DNA of 49,013 nt from Candidatus Eisenbacteria bacterium (GTDB taxonomy: Bacteria > Eisenbacteria > RBG-16-71-46 > CAIMUX01 > JAHJDP01), in the NCBI GenBank assembly GCA_018831195.1, contig JAHJDP010000114.1, positions 1 to 49,013 on the forward strand, read 5' to 3'. Numbering within the stretch: the first letter of the stretch is position 1; each line of letters begins with the position of its first letter. Made by a program: the position numbers and the translations under genes. The notes beneath the pieces were generated by a model that saw only the letters and a list, made by a program, of their open reading frames with translations, did not search any database and was not told where the DNA came from. Positions 33,039 to 41,397 of this stretch are shown one piece after another.

Positions 33039-35627
33039 CTAATGCACAACCATCAGCTTCCGTGTCCAGACGCCCGCGCCCTCAACCGAAAGCCGCGCGA
33101 AATAGAGTCCGGCCGAAGCCGGATGGCCGCCGTCGGTGAGGCCGTTCCATAAAACCGAGCGTTGTGCGCCATCGGCCGGCGTTGTTCCCCGCGCGAGACT
33201 CCTGACAAGACGGCCGGAAAGATCATAGAGATCCAACCGATATGATACCCCCGCTGCTGGAATGTTAAATGCGAAAGAAGCGGCTCCCGATGCGGGATTG
33301 GGCATTGGTTTTGACAGCCAAAGCCTGGCGCCGGCCATGATGCCGGGAACAGCGGTTGTCGCACCTTCCACCGCCACGTCATCGATAAACCATCCGCCGT
33401 CGGTCGCGGCCCCGTCGGAGCCGAAGCGCCAGCGCAGCTGCACCCAGGCGCCGAGATTGGAAAGATCGACCTCGATTTCAACCCACTCGGCACTGTGGCC
33501 CGAGAAACAGGGCCGGCCCGGCGCGAAGGGGCTCGCCGGATTGGAAATGATGGTGTGTGTATAACCGCCGACCGGCGTTATCTCCGTATAAGCGCCGCCC
33601 TCGATCGATACCTCGAGAACACCGCCGTCCCAGGCTTCGGTGGCGCCTTGATCCTCCGCTTCGATCCAGTGCCAAAAACGCAACGTCGTGTTCTCGCCGA
33701 CATTGATCAACTGCGTCTCAAGGGCGCCGTCGGCGAGATCATTATAATTGCCGGATCCCGCCCCGCCGAATTTCCAGCAGTACTGACCGCCGGGCGTGTG
33801 ATTTCTCTGTGTAGAGATGTGCCATTGATCCGAATAATTGGCCGAAACGATTTCGTGACCCCAACTGAAAAATCCCAGGGTGTCCGATACGCCGATGAGA
33901 AATCCGAGGTCCTGATCATGCCGTTCGCTGCCGGTGAGATTGAGATTGAGGGTCACCGCCTCAATTACAGCGCCCGCATTTAATGTTAAAGCGTAATCGG
34001 GAGTCCCTTCAGCGGAAGCATCGGCGGGCAGATCGCCGTATGCTGACAAGGCCTGATCGATCGTTACGCCTTGGCCGCCGGGTTCGGTTAGGGTCCCGGT
34101 AACGCCTAGGATATCCGTCCCCACATTTGAAATCGCCGTCGGGATCAAAATGCTTTCGCCTGGATCGAGACAGCCGTTGCCGTTGCCGCCGGCGGCGTCA
34201 TCCAGCTGCCACGCGGTGAGGAGGAGATTCGGCAGTGTCTCAACGGTGATATCGGCTTCCATCAGGTCGCCGGAAGGGGTGTTGATCAAAACCGTGATTT
34301 GCGTGGGCGCATTATTGTAATCATTTGAGCTGGGATCGCTCGTCGCGCTGAATTCATAGTTGCCGCTGCTGCCGGGATAGGGGTCGCCGTCATCCGCCCC
34401 CTCGCCCGCCTGCAAATTGTATAAGCCGTCGGCCTGTTCAACCATCACCAGCGGATGCCATTCGTTCTGGTTGCCGCTGACGTTTTCGTCGACGTGATAG
34501 ATCACAAGACCTGCGCCGTCGATATACGCATCATCCAGAACCTGCTGCCGATTCTCGATCATAAAATACTCATTATCAGGCAGCCCGTTGGTCCAAACAA
34601 TATAAGCGACGGCATGGTCTTCGACGCGCGGAAATTCGACATCCGTCAGATTTGTTTCGGGTATGACCGGATCCAGGAAGCCGAGTTTCATCTTCGACCA
34701 GGCGCAGAAGTGCACCGGGGTCCGGCCGCCGTTCCCCCAGCTGCCGCCGGACATCATCCCCCACGAACCGATGCCGCTCGAAGAGTAATCGGTGTCATAG
34801 AGATCGGGCAGCCCGAGGACATGGCCGAATTCGTGGCCGAAGACGCCGCGCTCCCCATCTTCAGGTTCCATTGAATAACTCGATGTGGTCACGCCGTCAA
34901 CGCTCTGGGGCGGCATCGACCAGGCATGGGAGTGAATATCATTGTCGCTGCCCGTTGTCTCGCGTCCCGGACCGGCGTGCACGACAAAGAGAGCGTCGAC
35001 GATCCCGTCATCATCGCCCGAATTGGGAATCCCATCGGGTCCATCATTGTCAAACTGCGAGAAATCGACATCGGGATCGGCCGCGACGACCGCATCCTCG
35101 GCGAGCTTTTGAGCGTTGTGCGGATAACTGCCGAAGCCCGCCTGCCCGTCGACATAGTAGTCATATGATTCCGGCATCCGGATCCAGACGGTGACGACGC
35201 CGGTCACACCGAACGCGCCGTAGGAGTTTTCAATGTAATAGTCCCGCATCGATCCGGCCGGATAGGTCTCCTCGGAGAAGAGCAGATCCCAGTAATGCTG
35301 CTGCGGGTAATCGCCCTGGTCGGCGACATTGTCATCAAAATCGACGAGGATGACGAGGGCTTGGCGTTCCGTCGCCGCCATCGCGTCGCCGCTCCGCAGC
35401 CATCCGGCCGCCGAACCGAGAGGTTGATTCACGCCACGCGCCCGGGCCAGGATCATGCTCTCGACGTGTTCCGCCAAACGCCCCTCTTCCCGCAGCTGTT
35501 GTACAATATCGGGATGCAGGGACACCGCCTGTGCGCTTTGCGTCAAGAACCCCAACAGGAGCAGGGCGGCGAAGGCAAGGGCGGCGGCTATTCCATGGCG
35601 TGCTTCAGCTGTGATACGGGGACGCAT
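33039..35627 (-). CDS. Secreted M6-family metalloprotease with FlgD-like C-terminus
   Basis: This 862-aa protein has an N-terminal signal peptide ('ALAFAALLLLGFLTQSAQA'). It has an M6 (immune inhibitor A-like) peptidase domain with zinc motif HEFGHVLGLPDLYD (H265, E266, H269), followed by a beta-sandwich region and a MAM/adhesin-like part ('WHWIEAEDQGATEAWDGGVL', 'WFIDDVAVEG'). The C-terminal 90 residues are the FlgD-like module ('PNPASGAASFAFNIPAAG', 'LYDLSGRLVRSL', 'GLYFARLSVEG') common in exported proteins of the FCB group. It likely degrades proteins outside the cell. Asp-rich turns (DNDGPDGIPNSGDDDGIVD) suggest calcium binding. hgcA follows directly. Confidence 0.92.
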   Translation of the reverse strand: MRPRITAEARHGIAAALAFAALLLLGFLTQSAQAVSLHPDIVQQLREEGRLAEHVESMILARARGVNQPLGSAAGWLRSGDAMAATERQALVILVDFDDNVADQGDYPQQHYWDLLFSEETYPAGSMRDYYIENSYGAFGVTGVVTVWIRMPESYDYYVDGQAGFGSYPHNAQKLAEDAVVAADPDVDFSQFDNDGPDGIPNSGDDDGIVDALFVVHAGPGRETTGSDNDIHSHAWSMPPQSVDGVTTSSYSMEPEDGERGVFGHEFGHVLGLPDLYDTDYSSSGIGSWGMMSGGSWGNGGRTPVHFCAWSKMKLGFLDPVIPETNLTDVEFPRVEDHAVAYIVWTNGLPDNEYFMIENRQQVLDDAYIDGAGLVIYHVDENVSGNQNEWHPLVMVEQADGLYNLQAGEGADDGDPYPGSSGNYEFSATSDPSSNDYNNAPTQITVLINTPSGDLMEADITVETLPNLLLTAWQLDDAAGGNGNGCLDPGESILIPTAISNVGTDILGVTGTLTEPGGQGVTIDQALSAYGDLPADASAEGTPDYALTLNAGAVIEAVTLNLNLTGSERHDQDLGFLIGVSDTLGFFSWGHEIVSANYSDQWHISTQRNHTPGGQYCWKFGGAGSGNYNDLADGALETQLINVGENTTLRFWHWIEAEDQGATEAWDGGVLEVSIEGGAYTEITPVGGYTHTIISNPASPFAPGRPCFSGHSAEWVEIEVDLSNLGAWVQLRWRFGSDGAATDGGWFIDDVAVEGATTAVPGIMAGARLWLSKPMPNPASGAASFAFNIPAAGVSYRLDLYDLSGRLVRSLARGTTPADGAQRSVLWNGLTDGGHPASAGLYFARLSVEGAGVWTRKLMVVH

Positions 35628-35665
35628 ACCGGGTTCCTCCTCAAAGAAATCTTTGCGACGGCAGC

Positions 35666-35712
35666 CATCATGTCAAACAGCTCAAAAACTGCTTCTATTT
35701 TGACACATGATG
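35666..35712. promoter_or_regulatory. Inverted repeat between rhomboid and M6 protease genes
   Basis: CATCATGTCAAA (35666-35677) pairs with TTTGACACATGATG (35699-35712) with a two-base bulge and a 21-base loop. It lies 39 bp before the M6 protease start and 48 bp after the rhomboid stop. It could terminate the rhomboid transcript or be an operator for the protease/hgcAB unit. Confidence 0.45.
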
Positions 35713-35759
35713 GGCGTTTTGAACAGGTCCGGTCGGAGCAGCCGTAAACAGCGGCCGCG

Positions 35760-36812
35760 CTATAATTCGGGATGCTTCTCCCGTTCGAGGGCCACCCACT
35801 GCAGATGGCGGCGGATATAACCCGCCCCCGGTAGAAACCACCCGAGAATGAGTCCCGCGCCGAGACCCCCAAGATGCCCCCAGGCATCGCCGTTGAACAA
35901 TGAGGGCAGAATAAAGAGCACCATCAGCGGGATATAGATCCGCCGTGTCTTCCATTTCTGCCGCGCGCTGAGGCGGCGATAGAAACGGACCAGAAAGATA
36001 ATCATCATCCCGGCCAATCCGAAAATCGCGCCCGACGCCCCGACCGAGAGGAAAACGCTTTGTTTTTGTACAAGTGAAAAGACCGCCCCGCCCAGTCCCG
36101 TCACCAGATACGCGGGCACTGTATTCAAGCGTCCGAAGGTATATTCCACCGCCGCCGAAGCCGCCAGCAGCGAGGCCATATTGTATAAGAGATGATTCGC
36201 TCCGGCGTGCATGAAGATCGTCGCGACGAGATAATAATACTTCCCTTCAGCTACCCCGATCCGCCACCGCTGGGAGAGGTTCATCAGCTCGGCGATATAA
36301 TCCCCCTTCCAGAGGAATATCAGCAGACCGGCGACAAGGAGATTGAGCAGAACCAATCCTTCCGTCGCGGAAAAACCCGATTTGGGAAAGATGGTGCGGA
36401 GGAATTCGGGCAAGGGGGGCGCGGGAAGGGGAAGCGGTTCGATGACCGCGCCGCCGCTCTGTGAATCCAATCCGTCTTTGCGTTTCCGTGAGCCGGACGC
36501 CGCTTTACGATTCTCCGCATCGTCGTTCGCAAAGCGTGTTTCCTCGCCCTCATCCAAAATATCACTCGGATAAATAATCTCGTCGCCGGTTGAATCCCGC
36601 TTCGAATCCATCTCACTCCAGAAAAGCTCCAGGTCGGCAGCGCGGCGCCAGCGATGGCCCGAGGCCTCGCCGGCATGAACCCACGTTTCAGGCGAGATCC
36701 GGCCGGAACGGACCCACTGGGGCCACTCGGCTTCCTGGATCCAAATGTCCCCTTTCGGTGTGCGAACCCCAATCATCTCTCCATCGTAGTGCAGTTCTGG
36801 ATGCGCGGCCAA
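35760..36812 (-). CDS. Rhomboid intramembrane serine protease with GYF-like N-terminus
   Basis: This protein of up to 350 aa has an N-terminal soluble domain resembling the GYF_2 fold ('WVRSGRISPETWVHAGEASG'), a charged linker, then a six-helix rhomboid domain. Active-site features: 'HAGANHLLYNMASL' (HxxxN), catalytic Ser in 'GASGAIFGLAG' and catalytic His in 'WGHLGGLGAGLILG'. It cleaves membrane proteins within the bilayer. The listed TTG start (36812) lies inside an IS91-end-like repeat; the ATG at 36776 ('MIGVRTPKG') is an alternative and would avoid it. Confidence 0.9.
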   Translation of the reverse strand: MAAHPELHYDGEMIGVRTPKGDIWIQEAEWPQWVRSGRISPETWVHAGEASGHRWRRAADLELFWSEMDSKRDSTGDEIIYPSDILDEGEETRFANDDAENRKAASGSRKRKDGLDSQSGGAVIEPLPLPAPPLPEFLRTIFPKSGFSATEGLVLLNLLVAGLLIFLWKGDYIAELMNLSQRWRIGVAEGKYYYLVATIFMHAGANHLLYNMASLLAASAAVEYTFGRLNTVPAYLVTGLGGAVFSLVQKQSVFLSVGASGAIFGLAGMMIIFLVRFYRRLSARQKWKTRRIYIPLMVLFILPSLFNGDAWGHLGGLGAGLILGWFLPGAGYIRRHLQWVALEREKHPEL

Positions 36813-36830
36813 GCCGGATCATGGCATGAT
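36791..36830 (+). repeat. IS91-end-like 40-bp repeat, copy A
   Basis: These 40 bases match 36 of 40 positions with the copy at 46944-46983, which borders an IS91-type transposase. At 36819-36833 the copy holds a perfect GATCATG-G-CATGATC palindrome. Its left part overlaps the start region of the rhomboid gene. It is probably a solo IS end left by an excised or rearranged element. Confidence 0.7.
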
Positions 36831-36940
36831 CGAGGGGCTCGAGAACCTGTGCCTTCTGTTTTTCCGTCCGCCCTGCCCCCCTTGCGGTTAATCAGAGCGC
36901 TATCGTAGCGTCGGCGACATGCTTTCCCTATCTGAAGGCC

Positions 36941-37029
36941 CGTGATCGGCTCCTCTGGGCTCTTTTGCTCCGCGTCTGGACCGATTGGAAAAACCGCTCG
37001 TACTCGTCAGACCGGAGACCGTCATCCGG
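36941..37029 (+). pseudogene. Integrase/transposase fragment ('DRLLW...RPETVIR')
   Basis: The frame 36941-36988 reads RDRLLWALLLRVWTDW; after a -1 shift, bases 36988-37029 read EKPLVLVRPETVIR. Together these match the conserved segment '..DRLFWVLLRRLWPDWRK.LVLVKPETVIRWH' found after 'ALRQQLA' in a common group of IS integrase-core proteins. Only this short part remains and the frame is broken, so it is an IS remnant. A matching N-terminal fragment of the same kind of protein lies at 44527-44656. Confidence 0.6.
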
Positions 37030-37062
37030 TCGAGCAGCGACCTCCGGGATCTATTCCGCACA

Positions 37063-37086
37063 GCAGTTCGGGATGGGCGGCTAACC
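37063..37086 (+). repeat. IS91-end-like repeat, copy B (short)
   Basis: These 24 bases match the left part of copies A and C (22 of 24 identical to copy C). The palindromic right part has been lost. It lies between the integrase fragment and the epimerase stop. Confidence 0.5.
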
Positions 37087-37096
37087 GAGAGGCGCC

Positions 37097-38152
37097 TCAG
37101 AAGAAGCCCTTTGCGAGCCTCAGGATGCCCTGGCTCCACGGCACGCGATGCGACACGCCGCTGGCGTTCCGGAACTGGTCCACATGCTCCACGTACCAGC
37201 GGTAGTTGCGCACCAGCGCGTCCTTGTTCGAGTACCGGGGCTGGTATCCCAGGATCTTCTCCGCCTTTTCGATACTGACAAATGAATCCTTGCTGGCCGT
37301 TTCATAGACCCACTTGTACAGCGGCGACAGCCTCAGCAGTTCCAAGAAGCGCAACGTCCAGATCATCGGTCCCGCCGGGAACCCTCGGATCTTCTTCCCA
37401 TGGCCGGCGGCGTCCAGCACCGCCTGGTAATCCTCGCGCATCGTCGTGAAGATCTTCGCACCGATATTAAATGTGTCGTTCACGGCGGTTGCATCCAGCT
37501 TCATCGTCAGCCAGATTGCATCGCACAAGTCTTCCACATCCAGCAACTGGTACCGGTTCTTGCCGTTGCCGATCATCGGGAATCCATGGCCCGTGAAGGC
37601 CCAGTCGTAGAACAGCGCAAACACGCCCAGCCGTTCCGGGCCGATGAAAGACTTGGGCCGGATGATAGGCACGCACAAACCGCGGGTCCGGGCCTTCATG
37701 CATTCCCCTTCCGCCGCGATCTTCGCGCGTCCATAGGGGCCCACCCCGATCATTTGGTCGTTTTCCACCAGCGGATGGTGGTCTGGAATTCCATAGACGG
37801 CCGTGCTGGAAATCATGACAAACCGCGTCACCCCGTTCTTCTCGGCCGCTGCCAGCAGGTTGCGGGTGCCGTCCACGTCCGTAGTGAAGATGTCCTGCTC
37901 CGAATAGAGCGGCAAGGCCGCCGCCGTATGCACCACCCACTGGACCCCTTCCGTCGCCTTGGCCACCATCGCTGTATCGCGGATGTCCCCCTTCAGCGCT
38001 TCCACCCGGTCCTTCTCGGGATAATCGAACTCCACCAAGTCCAGGGAGCGGATGTCGGTCATTCCCTTCGCCAGTAAATGGCGGATCAAGTTGATCCCCA
38101 AAAATCCGCTGCCGCCCGTCACCAGCACCCGGCCCGAAATCGTTCCGCTCAT
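37097..38152 (-). CDS. NAD(P)-dependent epimerase/dehydratase (extended SDR)
   Basis: This 351-aa protein is an extended short-chain dehydrogenase. The dinucleotide-binding motif GGSGFLG is at about 14-20, 'GDIRD' and 'HTAAALP' follow, and the catalytic motif is 'SSTAVYG...YGRAKIAAE' (YxxxK). The C-terminal part resembles 3-beta-hydroxysteroid dehydrogenase or nucleotide-sugar epimerases ('YKWVYETASKDSFVSIEKAE', 'ILGYQPRYS'). The substrate is not evident. It has a GAGGAG site before its ATG. It is flanked by IS debris at its 3' end and a DUF4143 fragment at its 5' end. Confidence 0.88.
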   Translation of the reverse strand: MSGTISGRVLVTGGSGFLGINLIRHLLAKGMTDIRSLDLVEFDYPEKDRVEALKGDIRDTAMVAKATEGVQWVVHTAAALPLYSEQDIFTTDVDGTRNLLAAAEKNGVTRFVMISSTAVYGIPDHHPLVENDQMIGVGPYGRAKIAAEGECMKARTRGLCVPIIRPKSFIGPERLGVFALFYDWAFTGHGFPMIGNGKNRYQLLDVEDLCDAIWLTMKLDATAVNDTFNIGAKIFTTMREDYQAVLDAAGHGKKIRGFPAGPMIWTLRFLELLRLSPLYKWVYETASKDSFVSIEKAEKILGYQPRYSNKDALVRNYRWYVEHVDQFRNASGVSHRVPWSQGILRLAKGFF

Positions 38153-38201
38153 ACTCTCGCTCCTCTGTATAATTGCCCGTTTGTTTTAATCTGCTTACGG
38201 C

Positions 38202-38387
38202 TCAAGTCAAATGATAGTCAATCGTCGGCCGGACGTTGTGGATGAGAAAATTCGCGTAGATCTGGTCTGTCCCCGCTCTCAACCGCTCCACCAAGGCGGG
38301 CTCCCTTATACAATTCGCTCTGATATAATTCAAAAGCTCCGGCGTGTTCTGGATTTCATCCAAAATCGACGGCCGCCGGCTGTTAAA
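38202..38387 (-). pseudogene. Fragment of an AAA/DUF4143-type ATPase, copy 3
   Basis: The minus-strand frame ending at the TGA (38202-38204) reads '..FNSRRPSILDEIQNTPELLNYIRA..', which is the Walker B region of AAA/DUF4143 ATPases ('rpvIlDEiQ..PELLnyIr'). It continues with about 35 residues ('ALVERLRAGTDQIYANFLIH') that I do not recognise. There is no Walker A and no plausible start, since its upstream end overlaps the 3' end of the TldE gene by a few bases. It is a remnant of a third copy of this ATPase type in the window. Confidence 0.5.
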
Positions 38388-39705
38388 GCGTAAAGGCGAA
38401 GGCCTCCACCAGTGCCCCCGGCAGTCGGGCGCTGCTCACCTGTCGCCCGCCGTAGGTCATGTTGCTGAGAATCATCTCACGATCCTTGGTGAGAGCGATC
38501 AGGTTCTCACCGAACATGCGGTAGAACGATTCATCGAAGCGCATCACATTGAGCGGCGCAACGATCCTCCCGTTCTCCACCCAGAAGGTCGCGAAACGGG
38601 TCATGCCGGTAATCCGGCACGCCGCGCGGTCCGAGTAGTTGAGGTAGTGAAGGTTGTTGATGTACGCACCGGTGCCGAGCTTCTGCAGAATCTCGTCCTG
38701 CCTGAGGTCGCCGCCGGCCATGTCAAACGACAGCGGCCACTCTTCCCCTTCGGCCGCATTGGTCTCCTCGCCATATTCCTTGGCGGTGCGCGGCGAGACG
38801 AGGGCATCCCTGAATTTCCCACCGTCGATCATGACCACCTTGTCCGGCTTGATGAATCCCTTTCCATCAAAGTTGGGGGCGATCCCCTCGGCTGTGTTCT
38901 CGCTCATGGTCACCGCCGGGTTCACTGTTTCGTCCCCCTCCGTCATCTTGATCAGGCTGGAGATCTTTGACCGGTGATTCTTGAGCCCAAAGCCCATCCA
39001 GGACAATGTCCCGGCAATCTCATTGATCGCAGCCGGCGAGAAGTAGGCCCGGTATTTGCCCCGGGGGATGGTCTTGGCCTCCTGGTTGAGCAGCTCGAGC
39101 TGGTCGCCCGCCTCGGCCAGCTTGCGGTTGAACTCGGCATCATCCCACTTAAAGCCCGCGTAGGCCGACTTAACCGCCTTGTCATCGCGCAGGTAGAGCG
39201 AGTAGTCGAAGTTGAAGCTTCTCGACTCGAACCAATTGCGCTGCCCGAGGTTGTTGGCGAACCCGCGGTAGATGGGGCCCTGCGCATAGATTCCCACCAG
39301 ATCCTTGCCCGCGCCGCCCCTCAGGATCGCGCCGATGGCCTGGTCGCGATCGGGGAGTTGATCCTCCCCCTTCCGCTCGGTGGAGTTGACGTTTGTGGCA
39401 TAGAGCAGGTGGGGATCCTCGGGGATGTGGTCGAGCCTGGCGCGCAACTCCTCGATCGAGGCCTTGACGCGCGCCTGGTCTGCTTCCGCGATCCCGGTTA
39501 GCGCGACCTGTATCTGCGCGTGGGTTTGCCCGCGGATCAGATCAATCCCCACGTCGCACGATCGCACCGATCCCGGCTGGCGAATGCCGTTGTGGTTGAA
39601 TCGAACGAAGTCCGAGTCTTCTCCCTCGAAACTGAGGTTGATGACCTCATCGCCCTTCAAGAGCGAGACGGCGTGGTCAGCTATACTGATGAACAGATTC
39701 TGCAT
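38383..39705 (-). CDS. tldE: TldE/PmbA-like metallopeptidase-family protein
   Basis: This 440-aa protein belongs to the U62/PmbA-TldD family and lacks the HExxxH zinc motif, as expected for the TldE partner. The C-terminal half has 'NLHYLNYSDRAACRITGMTR', 'FWVENGRIVAPLNVMRFDES' and 'REMILSNMTYGGRQV', all characteristic. TldD and TldE form a heterodimeric protease that degrades small peptides and processes modified peptides (established in E. coli). It lies 14 bp after tldD in the same transcript. Confidence 0.88.
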   Translation of the reverse strand: MQNLFISIADHAVSLLKGDEVINLSFEGEDSDFVRFNHNGIRQPGSVRSCDVGIDLIRGQTHAQIQVALTGIAEADQARVKASIEELRARLDHIPEDPHLLYATNVNSTERKGEDQLPDRDQAIGAILRGGAGKDLVGIYAQGPIYRGFANNLGQRNWFESRSFNFDYSLYLRDDKAVKSAYAGFKWDDAEFNRKLAEAGDQLELLNQEAKTIPRGKYRAYFSPAAINEIAGTLSWMGFGLKNHRSKISSLIKMTEGDETVNPAVTMSENTAEGIAPNFDGKGFIKPDKVVMIDGGKFRDALVSPRTAKEYGEETNAAEGEEWPLSFDMAGGDLRQDEILQKLGTGAYINNLHYLNYSDRAACRITGMTRFATFWVENGRIVAPLNVMRFDESFYRMFGENLIALTKDREMILSNMTYGGRQVSSARLPGALVEAFAFTL

Positions 39706-39719
39706 CTCTCGCCCCCTTC

Positions 39720-41153
39720 TTACTCGCCACCAAAAACTTCGACGTCGGCAAACAGCGCGGCCGGCGAAGCGTGTCCGACTTTCATGATTTGATTCGGTTC
39801 ACCTTTTCCGCAATTGGGCACGCCCAGCACGCGGAAGGTCGACTGATCGCCGACCATCTTCAGGTTGTTCCAGAACGTCCCCGAGATCCCGCGGTAGTTC
39901 GGCTTGCGGACTAGATCAGTGAGTTTCCCATTCTCGATGAGCCTGCCCCACTCACAGCCGAACTGGAACTTGTTGCGGGAATCGTCGATCGACCACGAGG
40001 TATTGGTCTGCATGTAGATCCCCTTCTCCACCGACGCGACCATCTCGTCGAAGGTGGAAGTGCCCGGCTCGAGGTTCAAGTTTGACATGCGGTCGATCGG
40101 CGGGCGTCGCCAGCCGTCGGCACGGGTCGTGGCCACGCCCGGCAGGCCGCTTCGAGTCTGGGAGACGAGACCGCCCAACGCCCGCTTCAGTATCCCCTTC
40201 TCGATGATGAAGAGCTTCTCCGCCTTGAGGCCGTCGTCATCGAACCCGAAGGAAGCCCACTGATCGGGGATCGTGGGATCGTATGTGATGTTCAGTAGGT
40301 CGGAGCCGTACCGGAAGCTGCCCACATACTCCGGCTTGACGAAGGTTGTTCCCGCGTAGTTGCGCTCGTCACCCAGGATGCGGTCGATTTCCAGCGGGTG
40401 GCCGATCGATTCGTGAATCTGAAGGTGCATCTGGTCGGGCGCGAGCAAGAGGTCCATCGTCCCGCTCGGGCAATTCGGCGCTGATAGAAGCGCGATCGCC
40501 TCCTGCGCCAGCCTGGGCCCCTCGGTCAGGAAGCCGACCTTGTCGATGATCTCCATCCCGCCCTGGAGCGCGTAGCTCCCCGCGCCGAGATTGCGTGTCT
40601 GCGATTCCGCCCCCTCGCTCGCCGTCACGCGGAGAGTGGGAAGCAGGCGTTCAAGGGCTTGCCTGACCTCGCCCCCCCCATTCGTGAGGTAGAGAATATC
40701 CGTCTTGATGTACCAGAGGGATGCGGCGGAGTCGGCGATCCGGTCATCGATCTTCAGGCGTGCGCACTCCTTGCTCACCATGTCGATCTTGTCCTTGAGC
40801 GGCACGGATTCCCACGGGCTCTTCACCGGCGAAGCGTATTCTCCCGTGGGGTGCGGATAGGCAATCTTGCCATAGTCGACCACGCTTTTCCCGGCGGAGA
40901 GCGCCGCCCATGATTGTGCCCGCTCCACGGCGGCCCGTAGACCGTTTACGGAGAGGTCGGACGTGGCCGCATACCCATAACCACCGCCGGCCACCACTGT
41001 GATCATGACGCCCTGATCCTCGTATCGCGTGATAGGCTGGAGGACGCTCTGACGCACCTGCACGATTTCGTTGCTTTCCCGAACTGCCCGCAGAGAGCAG
41101 AAGCCGGACCCCGGCATCACCTGCCGGAATTTCTCCTTGAGCTCTTCGAACAT
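39720..41153 (-). CDS. tldD: TldD-like metallopeptidase
   Basis: This 477-aa protein carries the zinc-binding HESIGH motif (H247, E248, H252) in the context 'LQIHESIGHPLEIDRILGDE', with 'GTTFVKPEYVGS', 'MQTNTSWSIDDSRNKFQFGC' and 'FWNNLKMVGDQST' typical of TldD. It is the active subunit paired with TldE downstream. The unknown substrates may include unfolded or ribosomally made modified peptides. The IS110 remnant starts 245 bp upstream on the opposite strand. Confidence 0.9.
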   Translation of the reverse strand: MFEELKEKFRQVMPGSGFCSLRAVRESNEIVQVRQSVLQPITRYEDQGVMITVVAGGGYGYAATSDLSVNGLRAAVERAQSWAALSAGKSVVDYGKIAYPHPTGEYASPVKSPWESVPLKDKIDMVSKECARLKIDDRIADSAASLWYIKTDILYLTNGGGEVRQALERLLPTLRVTASEGAESQTRNLGAGSYALQGGMEIIDKVGFLTEGPRLAQEAIALLSAPNCPSGTMDLLLAPDQMHLQIHESIGHPLEIDRILGDERNYAGTTFVKPEYVGSFRYGSDLLNITYDPTIPDQWASFGFDDDGLKAEKLFIIEKGILKRALGGLVSQTRSGLPGVATTRADGWRRPPIDRMSNLNLEPGTSTFDEMVASVEKGIYMQTNTSWSIDDSRNKFQFGCEWGRLIENGKLTDLVRKPNYRGISGTFWNNLKMVGDQSTFRVLGVPNCGKGEPNQIMKVGHASPAALFADVEVFGGE

Positions 41154-41397
41154 TTTATCCTCCTCTGTCGCGGAGACGGCTGCGCGATCCTAGGATGTTC
41201 ATCCAGGGTCAATCGCCTAGGGTAGCGTATCAAGCAACCGATGCGGATAAGCATAGTGGGGGTGGCGTCCGCGGTTCTGTGCGCAGCCCGCCCCGCGGCC
41301 ACTCGGTCACGGTGGAGTTGGCGTTCTCCATTGGATGAGGGCAGGATCTCGATGAAACCATTCGAGTCCCAAGTCGCATGCAAGAAGGAGAACGCCT
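41154..41397 (+). other. Non-coding left flank of the IS110 remnant (possible bridge-RNA relic)
   Basis: This 244-bp stretch holds the tldD promoter side and the 5' flank of the IS110 transposase relic, ending in AAGGAG before its ATG. In IS110-group elements the bridge RNA that pairs with target and donor DNA is made from the 5' non-coding end. GC-rich segments such as 41263-41310 could fold, but no definite stem set was established. Confidence 0.3.
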
